From: Paracentrotus lividus
Taxonomy: Eukaryota > Echinodermata > Echinoidea > Camarodonta > Echinidae
Length of the DNA: 64,000 nt
Direction: 5' to 3'
NCBI GenBank assembly: GCA_940671915.1
Contig: CALNVZ010003434.1
Span: forward strand, 4,226,395-4,290,394
Under the pieces are notes generated by a model that was not told where the DNA came from, searched no databases, and saw only the letters and a list, made by a program, of their open reading frames with translations. This document shows, in pieces, positions 46,600-57,947 of the stretch. The position numbers and the translations under genes are program-made. Within the stretch, counting starts at the first letter, position 1; every line of letters starts with the position of its first letter.

Positions 46600-47165
46600 T
46601 CAAACACAGAAATATCAAAAGAGACGATATAGGCAGAGTAGAAATTTGATGCACTACATGGGATTACATAGAGTTACTCAATTTCAAGGTTTAATTCCTT
46701 CAGTATTCTGTAGCATCTCATCCATTTATATGCCTACTTTATTAATTATTAATCCAACCCTTTCATCTAGTTGTGAACCTCATATTGTGTTCCTATCCCT
46801 TAGTGAATTCACCTTAATTTCCATCCTGTTTGCTTAAAGGCAATTACTGAGTACAGAGTGTCACAAAATTGTTATTTCTCAATGTTGATAATTTTCTTAA
46901 TGTTCATTAAACACAAATTTGATAGCTAAAAACTGACTTGACGGTTATGATTGAGTAGACATGACTTGAATATCAAAGTATGATATAATAGTTATTTTTC
47001 AATATGTGACAATTGACATTTTTCAGAAGTTACAGGATGATTATTACTAGTTAAGTAGAGTGACCTAAACATTATTTTCCCAAATTAGGGGGCATTTTTT
47101 CTTTATCCCAAGCAAAGATTAATGTTGGTTATTTTCTATATCCACAATGTTTTTGTTTAAATTTT

Positions 47166-48120
47166 GTTTCACCCTGTACATTTTGCATCCACCATTTCAA
47201 AATAGCAAGCAGCTACTACTACCTTTCACCATTTCCTCTTGGCTTTACTTTATGTAAACATTGTGAAACAATGATAAACAAAGCATAATATTAGCTATGT
47301 TCACATAGGACCATCGGGGTTTTAGTCCTCGAGGATTGTATCCTTAAGAATTTAAACCCCGACGGCTTGTTCTCGAGTTGCGTTCACACGGAGTGCTTAT
47401 CCTCGGGGATAGTTATCCTCGAGGATAGTGAGAGGCTCGATGACCGGAAGTACAAGTTGTATGTAGCGTGCACTATTTATTTCCCTGTACTATTCAACTA
47501 TGTCCCTTGACTGAACCGGAAGTTTAACCGTTACAAGAGGTCACTCTTATCCTCAAGAACAGTAACTCCAAGTTAAAATCGTGTCCACACGGTCAAACGC
47601 GCGATCGGAGACCACCCACCGCTTGGAGTTTCGAGCCTTAACCCTAAGATCTGTCGAGAACATAAACCCCGACTTGTCCTTGAGAACATAAACACCGAGT
47701 TCGTTCACACGGGCCTTAACTCCAAGTTAACTCCAAGTTGTCCTCAAGAACATAGTCCTCGAGGACAACTTGGAGTTAACTTGGAGTTAAGGCTTGCCGT
47801 GTGAACGATACTATTGATGGCTTGTACGTTTATCAATATCTTTTTTTATACACCCTGTATACCCACCGTTTCTCTATAACTAGCAAGCAACTAGTATTCC
47901 ACCATCCACCAGCTCCCTTATGGCTACACTTTGTGTAAACATACTACAAAAAATAGACAAAGCAGAATACTGCTGGTTTGTACATGTATTTGTAGTTTTT
48001 TTTTTGTTACACCCTGTATACCCACCATTTCTCAATAACTAGGAAACGACTACCACCGACTTCCTCCATTTCCTCTTAGCTGTACTGTGTGTGAGCAAAC
48101 ATGGTAATGACCAAATAAAA
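47166..48120. repeat. Three-copy tandem repeat split by a TA-flanked element
   Basis: Copies start at about 47168 (TTCACCCTGTACATTTTGCA), 47848 (TACACCCTGTATACCCACCG) and 48006 (TACACCCTGTATACCCACCA). Each goes on through ACTTTGTGTAAACAT-like sequence to ACAAAGCA. The first is interrupted after AAGCATAATATTAGC by the element at 47298..47808. Confidence 0.7.
47298..47808. mobile_element. Foldback element with TGTTCACA ends and TA duplication
   Basis: Left TA-TGTTCACATAGGACC, right GCCGTGTGAACGA-TA. Inside are repeated CCTCGAGGAT and AACTCCAAGTT words. Near the right end, CTTAACTCCAAGTTAACTCC and its inverse form a long hairpin (about 47713-47793). The host tandem repeat shows the uninterrupted site. 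Confidence 0.82.
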
Positions 48121-48360
48121 TCAAGGACTTATCATGTCAGGTCTATTTTTGCCACTGACGAATCCTGTTGAGCTTTTAGGGCTCATATTTGGTATATATT
48201 TACCATCAGAACATTATCTTTGAGAGATCATTTTCTGCAGCACTTCACATTATCTGTCTAATGTAGCTGTTAGGCTGTTTGCTGTTAATCTCTTTACCAT
48301 TTATCAGGTTGCCAAAAGTAAAAAGAATATAAGGTGTTCTGTACATTCATACCCCGAAAG

Positions 48361-48402
48361 GGGTTGAAAGAATAAAGTTCAATTTCAAGTTCAAGTTCAC
48401 GA
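48361..48402 (+). repeat. Retroposon-like tail, AATAAAGTTCAATTTCAAGT
   Basis: CCCCGAAAGGGG hairpin just before, then AATAAAGTTCAATTTCAAGT and further TCAAGT units. It resembles the tail of a non-LTR retroposon whose body is absent or unrecognised. Confidence 0.45.
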
Positions 48403-48982
48403 TCTGTTATAATTGTATTGGTTACAATTATTAGTGGCATGCCATGCTTTGCAGATGATTATTTAAACTATCATTATTATCAAGGAGGCCAAAAAAAAAA
48501 ATGTAAGACTGACATTTAGATTTTGACATTGATTCATACATGTACATGTATGTTCTTCATGCATAATTTTATTGCTCTAATGTTCAGTTATATTATAATG
48601 TACAACAAATATTTGAAAACGTTATTACTGTACATGTACAGACCTATAGAACAATCCGACTTCAGAGCAATGTAACTTATGGCAGCCATAGCTGGGGGCT
48701 TCCAATTGGCTATCAGCCAATCTGCAATGAGCTACATTTTAGGTGTGCTTATGTATGCATGTATGTATATTTACTTTTGTTACGCATACTGGAACGCCCC
48801 AAACCATGGCTGCCACAAGACAAACATCACCCAAACTGAATTTGTTTATATGTTGATATTGAAATTATCATGTATTGCTTTGCTTCAAGGAAAAATACCA
48901 ATTGAAAATCTATTTTCTTTTCCTTCAAAATTGTGATTTTGATTTTGATTTTCCATCCTACTATTGTTCTCCCACTGTCCAG

Positions 48983-49039
48983 GTATGTTGAACTGAGGAC
49001 TGAAGCATCGCCTTGCATCGCTGATCATCTTGAAAGGAC
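48983..49039 (+). promoter_or_regulatory. Probable 5' UTR of the copine-like gene after a splice acceptor
   Basis: A pyrimidine-rich run ending CCCACTGTCCAG stops at 48982, and the next 57 bases lead straight to the start codon. This looks like an internal acceptor placing the coding exon downstream of one or more non-coding exons. The transcript boundary is not proved by sequence alone; the TSS could instead lie just upstream. Confidence 0.45.
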
Positions 49040-50122
49040 ATGGTGTCCGAAGGTGATGAGAGGATGATGATGGGAGATGGTCTACAGACCCTAATCCTTG
49101 AGGATCAAACCTTCTTCAACCAGCACACCAACATGGAACTCATCCTATTTATGCTGGCCTTCCTGGCTTACATGGTGCTCTACGTCGTCTACCAACCCAA
49201 GAAGGAAGGTGAACAGAAGGAGAATCCTAGACGGGTGCGCAGGACAGAGTCCCGCTACAGGAGGACTAGGATATTTGACGTCCTAGGGTTGTCTTTCGAT
49301 CAGTGCAATAGCTTCCGTGCATTCCTTGATCGCTTTTCGTCATATGAAGAGGTTGCAAGGGCTATCAAACTTGCGGGGATTACGAGAAGCGATATGATCA
49401 TCGGTGTGGACTTCAGCGCTAGTAACGAGTGGCAGGGTCGCAAGGCCTACAAGGCTTGCCATAACTTGCATGACGTATCCAACGGAAAGGCTTTCAATCC
49501 TTACCAGCGTGTGTTATCGATCATAGGATCAACCTTAGAGCAATTTGACTCAGACCATATGATCCCTGTTTATGGCTTTGGGGACAAGATCACAAGAGAC
49601 GAAGCTGTGTTTCCGTTCAAGGATACGGGGCTCCCCTGCGTAGGGTTTATAGACGTCTTAGAGAAATACCACAGGGTGGCTCGGACTGTAGAGCTTGGCG
49701 GACCAACCAGTTTTGAGCCTATCATTCATAAAGCAATAGAAATAGTCCAGGACAAGCAGTCTTACCATCTTCTTCTCATCATCACAGATGGACAAATCAA
49801 AGATCCAGAGAGGACTGGAGAAGCCATTGTAGAAGCCTCCAATCATCCAATCAGCATTATCGTCATCGGGGTCGGAGACGGACCTTGGGACGAGATGGAG
49901 AACTATGATGATAACCTCCCTAAGAGGAAATTTGACAATTTTCAATTCGTCAACTTCCATCAGGTATGCAACAAGGCAAAATACGCGGAGACGGCTTTCG
50001 CACTCCATGCGCTCATGGAAGTTCCGGACCAATATCAAGCCATTTGTTCATTAGGATACCTTTCAAATGCTGCGGAACCGGCAGATACGGACAACAACGA
50101 CAATTCAAAGAAACTGAAATAG
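49040..50122 (+). CDS. Copine/RGLG-like vWA protein with N-terminal membrane segment
   Basis: Intact 360-aa protein in one exon. Residues 33-51 (ELILFMLAFLAYMVLYVVY) are a predicted membrane span, followed by a basic stretch to residue 75. Residues 75-115 hold the short helix-rich segment seen before the vWA domain in RGLG proteins, and the copine-type vWA domain covers about 118-335. The metal-ion-dependent adhesion site is complete: D124-x-S126-x-S128, T223 in GGPTSF, and D250 in IITDG. Copine-family signatures include VDFSASNEW, PYGF-like VYGFGD, GVGDGPWDEM and KFDNFQFVNF. It lacks the paired C2 domains of classical copines and the C-terminal RING of plant RGLG ubiquitin ligases, ending soon after QYQAI. 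The start ATG has G at -3 and G at +4. A plausible acceptor (CCCACTGTCCAG) ends at 48982, so a non-coding 5' exon is likely upstream. The function is unknown; membrane-tethered protein binding through the vWA domain is inferred. An intronless form could be a retrocopy, but no poly(A) or flanking repeat is visible. Confidence 0.95.
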   Translation: MVSEGDERMMMGDGLQTLILEDQTFFNQHTNMELILFMLAFLAYMVLYVVYQPKKEGEQKENPRRVRRTESRYRRTRIFDVLGLSFDQCNSFRAFLDRFSSYEEVARAIKLAGITRSDMIIGVDFSASNEWQGRKAYKACHNLHDVSNGKAFNPYQRVLSIIGSTLEQFDSDHMIPVYGFGDKITRDEAVFPFKDTGLPCVGFIDVLEKYHRVARTVELGGPTSFEPIIHKAIEIVQDKQSYHLLLIITDGQIKDPERTGEAIVEASNHPISIIVIGVGDGPWDEMENYDDNLPKRKFDNFQFVNFHQVCNKAKYAETAFALHALMEVPDQYQAICSLGYLSNAAEPADTDNNDNSKKLK

Positions 50123-50424
50123 CCTTATAATGTACTATGTGTTTTGTAAGCAAAAGTATTTAGTGAAATTTCTTCCTATGATATATTTTATTGAAAGAGT
50201 TCTTGAAATGATGCCTGAATCAATGCTTTGTATATACTTATTTTCAGAGTCTTCATGAATTGATCCTAGTTACAAGAACTATGTAGGTCCTCTTATTATT
50301 AAAAGGACAGAGGTTGTCTTTCTTCATTGTTTCTACGATTAATTGTAATCCATTTTTTTTCCAAAATATCCTCTTCATTTTTCTCTCTGGTTTTTCAATT
50401 TGCTCAGAGTATTGAAAATCCCTG

Positions 50425-50796
50425 AATAAATTGTTTTGATTCCAACAATACAAAGTTGCTGTGAGATTTTGTTTTCTGCTTTAATCTGGAATATTAGATA
50501 AATGAGAGATTCAATTCCTCTACATCCCTGTGTCAGGTCATAGATTTTCTTGTGGATGGTTGCTTGTAGAGTAGTTACATGTAGTAGAGTGACCTCAAAT
50601 TTGCACAAACCTTTGTTGTGTGTGCAGGTAGTGTCAGCTTGGTATTGTACTGTGATATTCACTTTCAAACTCATTACATATCAGTGACGGAAATAAAAAA
50701 ATATCAACACATGTATTTTTAAATAGTACATTGTGCCCAAGAAAAAGTGGAATAGTTATGGTTAGACATTTTTTCGTGTTGAAATCAAACAATAAA
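50425..50796 (+). terminator. Candidate poly(A) signals of the copine-like gene
   Basis: AATAAA occurs at 50425-50430 (303 bases past the stop) and again at 50791-50796. Either could define the 3' end. The intervening DNA is AT-rich, as expected of a 3' UTR, and no other gene is seen. Confidence 0.4.
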
Positions 50797-50849
50797 GGAA
50801 GTATTGATTGCATACTTATTGATACATAATACAAGAGAGACAGCAGATG

Positions 50850-53400
50850 AGCAAGAAGATTTTGAAATTTAGATGTGGAAATCGTATTGCGCAGATCAAA
50901 GCAATATGAAGGAACAACTCTTTGTTTTATTTATCATAATTAAGAAATTTGATGAAAGGAACCTAGCAAAGACCATAAAAGAAATGCCAATGAACCCAGC
51001 CTTTTTGAGGAGCAGTCATTTTGTGCAATTTTATTTTTACAAATTTTCAAACTTTTCTTGGCTTTTTTGAAATGCATTTGGATGTCAAATGAAAGAAGAA
51101 AGATTCAACCTAAAATTAATCACTTTTTTTTTATTATTTGCTTGCTTTCACAGAGAAAAATGTACAACTATTTTGGTTCTGGTTTTTCTGGGATGAACTG
51201 TATAATACATTTTGAATAAAACCAGGATGTGTAGTACATTCTAATTTCCTTTTCCATATACACATGTATTAGAACTAGAGATTAGTCTTACCTACATTAT
51301 TACTTCCTGCAACTCAATTCAGATGGAGAGATATCCACCACCTTTTCTCTTTGATTGTTGATAGTGACGTAGAATAAAATACCAGGATTTTTTACAAAAT
51401 GAAATAAGATCCTTTATGCTTCTTCTTACATACCTCATCCATAATCTTTCAAAATGACATTTATAGTTAATGATCTGTTTGTTGTTGCATAAGGCATAAG
51501 GCCAACTACCCCCCCCCCCTCCAGGGTTGGGGTTGATTTCTGGTAGGGGTTTAGTCTTGGGGGAGGGGTTGTCTAGGGGTACATTGTAGTTGTCCTAGAA
51601 TTGTTTGTCTTTGATTTTCTTTTCTGAACAAAATGTGCAATAAAGAAATAATTTCACAGGGCTATTGGAGACAATTATTTAATTATTTCATACATGTACA
51701 TAGATTTCTTGAATTTCAAATGTAGGTCTGATGGGCAAATTTTTTATCCAACTTCTGTCTGCATTTTTTGTGCTGTAAGTCCAACTTAAAACCATTTACA
51801 GGGTCACTGGAATGGAGTCAAAGACATTTAATAGTTCTGTCTTTCAATATCAGCATTGGTATTAATATTTGTAATAACTTTGTACCAATCTATACTATTC
51901 TATACATATTACTTATCTATAGTACTAATCATTACTGTACATTTACATGACATTATGTCTGGTGATGACTAAAAGGCCATTAGCTCATGTACGTGAAAGA
52001 TAGAGTTCCCTCCTCGCTCTCTCTATAAGCTTAAATATTTGCATACCGTAATTTTCATGAGTTTTGACCAGGTTGGGAAATTCGATGGGGGCTTAATTTC
52101 ACACATTTTGTAATGTTTTCACTACTATGAATGACCTTATATTGAAGTAGAAATTTTTGGCGCAGACTGACTTGTGAAATTTCCTGGAACCCCCCCCCCC
52201 CCACAAAACCCTCCTAACAGTGTCATATTTACTGGTAATTGTGTATTTGAGGAGATTTAATATTTATTTGAAACTGACCATGAAAGTAATGAAGCTTTGA
52301 TGAAATTGGATCAAGAAAACAAAAATACATTCCATTTTCCATGAAAAATAGATTTTAGAGAGCAGTGGTAAAGTCAGGGTTTGGTTTTGTACAGTGTGAC
52401 TATTTTAACCAAAACTTGTAGATATTTGCTTTGCATTGTGGAGATTGATGAACATAGAGATTTTTTCCAAATAATTTACTACTTGTGTGAACTCCCTACT
52501 ACTTTCATTTATTATAAAATACACATAGCTTTAATATGTTTATAAAACCTACCTTTATTTTTGTTTAGTACTATTATTATTACTATCATTTTAAAAGTGT
52601 TCTACACTTTTGGTAAATTTTTCATTAGCACAGTCAATTTTGAGATTCTAATACCTTTTCATCATTATAGAGTTTGCTTTAGATACCTTCCGTTACAACT
52701 ATATAATATATGTTAACTCTTTGCCTGCCAAATTCGACTATAGTCACAATTGTACTTATTAACTATACAATCGTAATAATTCCTTTTCTCTGTAATGGCT
52801 GGGCAAAAAATCTGAAAATCACTGATAATGCTAGTGCCGGGTGTGAGGCTTAATTTCTCCTAGTTCGTACTAAGCAAATATTGTTACACTATTTTTAATA
52901 ATTAAAGAGAAAAGTCTTCTTTTTCATGCTTAAAATCAATGTGGCGGGCAAAGAGTTAATAGTTCCTGATTTCAGGAAGCTATTTTAAATCAAAAATATA
53001 AAATGAAATACAATTTTTTATACCTGTCGCTCACATGAAGACATATTTAAGAAAAATAGAGTGAAACTCATTATGCCTTTCCAAGTAAATTTGTATCATG
53101 CTAATTCAAAAATGAGGTAAATATTGTTATTTTTGTGTGTCAAACTGTTGTTATTATTTGACTTCATATTATGTTTTTATTTTGCCAATTGATTATTGTG
53201 GCAGCTGATAAAAAGTATAACTGAAACGATGTTGGATTGATATATTTGTTAAAATTTTGTCTGTGTATTGTATAAATAATTTGTCTTAAGTTTAATCACA
53301 AGTTACTTTAGTTTCAAACTTATAAGGGAGACTAACATGCACCCATTTTATTATATTCATGCTATAAATTCAAATCCTGCACATGCATAGTGCATAGTGC
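50850..53400. other. Gene-free AT-rich DNA downstream of the copine-like gene
   Basis: Contains the C-run at 51508, a small GGGGTACATTGTAGTTGTCC / AACTACCCC inverted pair (about 51500-51600) and the decayed MITE at 52025..52190. Otherwise featureless. Confidence 0.5.
52025..52190. mobile_element. CpG-decayed copy of the TTTTCGCG MITE
   Basis: CACTACTATGAATGACCTTA, TATTGAAGTAGAAATTTTTG and CAGACTGACTTGTGAAATTT align with the right half of 44837..45040, where the same places read CGCG and CGAC. Nearly all CpG sites have become TG or CA. Confidence 0.65.
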
Positions 53401-53408
53401 ATAGTGTA

Positions 53409-54264
53409 GGGGAGACTGGGGTAATTATGGCCCCTTTGTCTTTGAGAGCTTATAATTCTTTGCTGCATTACACAATGATAATTTAATTTTTGCACATGCC
53501 TAGCTAAACCCTTCCTACTATCATATGAGAAAAATAAGCCATTTACATGAAATTTTGTGCTTAGGGGAGCCTAAAATGTACGGCAATTACAATTCTGTTC
53601 GTTGGAAACTGGCAAGTCTGCTTTTTTATGTAGGGTGTGATATCATTAATTAAAATCATTTAAGATGAAATTTTGATTGAAACTGAAACAATAGGAACTA
53701 AAAAACACAACAGAAAAATTTCCACCTGAATATCTTCAATTGTAGAGCTGTAAAGGGGGATCAAATTGAAAATGTCATTTGGGGTAATTATGGCCCCCAA
53801 TGCATAAACAGTGTATAAGCGCAGATAGCGTAGATGGGGACATTAACTTGTACGATTTTGTACATAAATTTAATGTATTGCTATGATTGCAAAATTTCAA
53901 CATTTAGGCTGAACCAATTATTGATTAAACCATTGTTGATGGTTGATAAGTGTATTAGGAATACCCAACAACATTTATTATACATTACCATCATTAATTA
54001 GCATAATATCTTTGAATTCATACAGTCATTACAATAGGGGCCATAAATACCCTAACCCGTGGGGGTAATTATGGCCCCCCAAAGTTGTTAACATAATGGT
54101 AATTAATATGCAAATGAGAAGTAGCAGGTTTTTACTTTCCTTTGTATATTATAGGTATATGGACCGACTGTATTTTTTACATATTTAGAATATCATTGGA
54201 CTTTTCATTTAATGGTAGTCATAGGAAATGTGAAAAAGGGGGCCATAATTACCCCAGTCTCCCC
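53409..54264. mobile_element. Foldback element, GGGGAGACTGGGG ends, TA duplication
   Basis: Left TA-GGGGAGACTGGGGTAATT, right AATTACCCCAGTCTCCCC-TA. The motif GGGGTAATTATGGCCCC recurs inside at about 53779 and 54061 as well as at both ends. 856 bp and non-coding. The ends resemble those of 56773..59719. Confidence 0.9.
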
Positions 54265-54895
54265 TATAGTGTATAGTGTACTGCCAGACATCAGCCTAAT
54301 TTTTTTTTAATAAGACATTAAGTTGAATGGACAAGAATCTATCAGTTGAGACTCTGCAGGGTGTAACTATATAGGGTTTTTGTTTCTTCTTATAATTTAA
54401 GTCGTGCTTAGTATTATGACCAGTAGTGATATGCAGTTATCAGCAAAAACCAGTAAAGGGAGGGGGGGGGGTACTGGAAAGATTTGACAATGATGCAAAT
54501 ATTGAAGTCCAACAGTAATTTTTTTATGTGGCAAAACTTTAACATTCGCATCCTTTGCAAATCGTGCGTTGCCCCTTTTACACTGGCAAGTCAGGCACCA
54601 AACCAACATGAGTCCTATCTAAAAACATGCAGTACCCTGAATAGCTAGTCAGTTTAGTTTGAAGTCAGTCTAAGTGTGACTGAGGTTTAATTTAGTTAGT
54701 TACTTGCAGTAATTCATGTCCAGTGAATATGACAATGCCACTATCAAGCATGTAAGGTTTGATTAAACCAAAAAACGCTAATGATGTCATTGATGCAGCA
54801 TTGATCTTAAAGTGCAGATGACCTTTTAATATGCGTCTATGAGACGGAAGAGCGTGTGTCTTTCTTGGTTTCCATGGCAATGGTTGTATCCTCCT

Positions 54896-55052
54896 GGGCC
54901 CCGTAACACAAAGATCTGCAATCAATCGCAAAATTGCAAAAGCCAATCAAGATCGTTGTTGCACACGCTTTTGGTCCAAAAGACTCACCAGCAACCAATC
55001 AGTGTATTCTTTCAAATTTGCAATTGATTGCAAACCTTGTGTTACGGGGCCC
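54896..55052. mobile_element. MITE, GGGCCCCGTAACACAA ends, copy 2
   Basis: 157 bp with ends GGGCCCCGTAACACAA and TTGTGTTACGGGGCCC. Inside, TGCAATCAATCGCAAAATTG pairs with CAAATTTGCAATTGATTGCA. A short open frame from 55028 overlaps its right end but shows no recognisable domain. Confidence 0.82.
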
Positions 55053-55059
55053 TGGTCTC

Positions 55060-56640
55060 TATAGCTGTTATTTATGAGCAGCAGAATCTAGGAGGAACTT
55101 GGGAGGAATTTTTACATGAGACTTGTGAGGAAAATTCTAACAAATATATTGACCAACGTCTGGCTTCTATTTACTCAAGGCCTATATTTTATATGGGGTT
55201 TAGGATTTGGTTTTATAATAATTCTTGTTTTCATAACGAGTGTGGATCTAACAATGTAGAAGGTTAACTCATGTCAATTGACATCTTTTTTTGTTCAGAG
55301 GTTCGATCATTATCCAGTAGAGATTTTGTATTTCATCATTTGTCTTGTTTACCAAAGGGTTTATCGTTTATGTTTGAATATTGTTAACCTAAATGCCATT
55401 TATCATGACTGGCACATTGTTTTGTTCTAAAGCTCTTTATTCTTGTATGGTAATTTTATGTGTCCTTCTCCATGGTCATAAATCATTTATTTTGTTTAAT
55501 GCTTTGATTTATTTTGATTGTTTTCCTCTTTTTTTTATTACTTTGATCAGTGATCTTTGTTGACTGAATAAATAGAAAATACTTTCTCAAATGCATATGA
55601 TGTTTCGATTGTTCTTTATTATGTTGTATTTTATTGTTTCTTTATAGTTAGGTTGCCTGTATCTTTTTCTTTCTGTCTCTGCCCCTCCCTCAAATTATTT
55701 ATCAAACTGAAAATTAATGCTTTATCAATACTAAGATTAGGTCTGATTCATTTCTGTCATAAGTGCATCTTTGATATATTCCATCTTTTTTTTTCAACTT
55801 TCACGAAGCCAATATGCAAGAAGAGAGAGAGAGAGAGAGAGAGAGGGTAATTTGCCGAGTGCTATAATAGAGAAGTCATTTTATTGATCAATACTAAGAG
55901 TAAAAGTGGTATACCAATGATGAAACATGAGAATCAAAGACTTAATTCTTTTATCAATATATCCCATATTCATAATCATATAATCACATGCACGAAACTC
56001 GCACATTAATGAAAAAATGAACTGATTGTGGTAATTGTGATTTAGATTGATCAATACAGTAGGATTCAACAACAATGACGAACATGATGAAGGGCGACTA
56101 GATCAAAGAATTAATTATATTTACATTGCATCCCAATTATCATAATCCCATCCCAATTATCATAATCACATGCACGCTATCAATGCATATAAAAATTATA
56201 ATGGGCGATTATCAACAAGTTTAATTTCTTTCAATAATGCATCATCGAGCTCTTACTTTCAAAATCACATGAATAAACCAAATTATATAAATACAGAGAA
56301 AATTCTGTTAACTGAATGCTGATAATAACGAGAAGCTAATAGCTTAATCAATAATAATATGATTAAAATTAGGTTTACAATTATGAAGTGACTAGATCAA
56401 AGAATTCTTCACATTAAGATCAAATCCAATGGACGAAAAAAATAACAATTTACTGTGTCTGTAATCAAGAGAGCATTTGTATTGATCAATACCATATTAG
56501 ATGAATGATACGTTATGATGAAACAATAAGGTGACTATTAAAAGAAATAACTTCCTTCAACAATGCACCAGCTCTGCCTCCTCGCTTCCAACATACGGAT
56601 TATTAAAAGATGATGAATAGTAAATGTAATTTGCAGAATA
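55060..56640. other. No gene recognised
   Basis: AT-rich, with a 28-base (GA)n at 55820-55847 and loosely repeated ATCATAATCACATGCACG words at about 55975-56175. No coding signature. Confidence 0.45.
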
Positions 56641-57947
56641 CAGTGAACAGGGATCCATTTGATTGATTGGTTGGACACAACAGAAGAAAACTGTCAATCC
56701 AGAGATCAGGCATTCTGCAAATCAACATACGATTGAGTGAGATGAAGAAATGACGGTGGCTATCCCAGAGTAGGGGAGACCTGGGGCAAGTGTAACAGTT
56801 TTTTCCAAAATTTGACCTATCAGCTTTATTGAAGCTAAATACTTGCTTAAAAACTAAATAAATGAAATATGCATATCTTAGCTTGACATATGAATAGGTT
56901 TGGGTTAAGTAAACAAAGTCATTTTGAAGCCATTACCATTTTCAAAAACAAGAGGTCGAGTGTTACAATTGCCCGCGTGACGAAGGGGCATTGAACCAGA
57001 GTGTTGGGGCAATTGTAACACATGAACTTGTAACATTTTGTTTTTCTTTATCAAAGCTATGCACATGACAAAATTAACATCATTAACCACATAAACTAAT
57101 TATAATGAAACATGACAATGCTTAACCCATTTATATTACATTTCCACTTGTTTTATGTATGAAATGGGAACAAAAGTATGATAGTTTTTTTTTTTTTTTT
57201 TATTTATGTTTTTAGGTTGTTGTGGCTTCACCCTTTAACTGTAGAATTATAGAACCTTCATTAATTCATTTTTGGTTCTTTTACTGACGTACCTACACAT
57301 ATATATCTTTTAACTGACAACTGTTTATATACACTTTATGTTAGGCTTACGCCTTTTGCACTATAACGCATTCTTGCAAAATGAAAGTGATACATTTCTG
57401 AGAAGAGTAAAAATGACAGATTTTTTTTTTTTCTTTCTTTTTTTTTGTTGTGTAAAATCAATCTTCAAAATTTACGCCATTTTTTTCTCCTGGCAAAATT
57501 CAATATTGTCTGCCCTTTTAACAAAACGTATTGGACTATATATTTTAGGTATCATATTGAAAATATATATTTTTTATTTTTAGGGGGCTCATCCTCCCTC
57601 TCTTCTTCTCTCTCCTCTGTCTTACTTTCTTTCTATTCTTTTTTTCTTCATTCACTCCCTCTTTTTTACTTTCCTATCTGCCCTCCCCTCTTCTCTCTTC
57701 TCTCCGCCTCTCCCTTTTTCTCTTCTCTTTTTCTTCTCTTTAATATGTGCGTTTTTAATAATGAAAGAAAAAACAAGTCAGGGGGGGGGGGGTCCCTATT
57801 CTCTTTCCCATTTTATATGACCCCATTGTAATAGGCCTTTTCGGTTTCATGGGCTATCCTGTCAGTGTTTCTTTATGTGTTATACCATGAACACTCGACG
57901 AATAAAATGAAATAAAATCATATGTTCACAGTTATTTATTCCTCATG

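Noticed and set aside
55028-55267. 79-codon frame with GGTWEEFLHETCEEN
   Set aside because: It starts inside a MITE, shows no known domain, and has no splice or promoter support.
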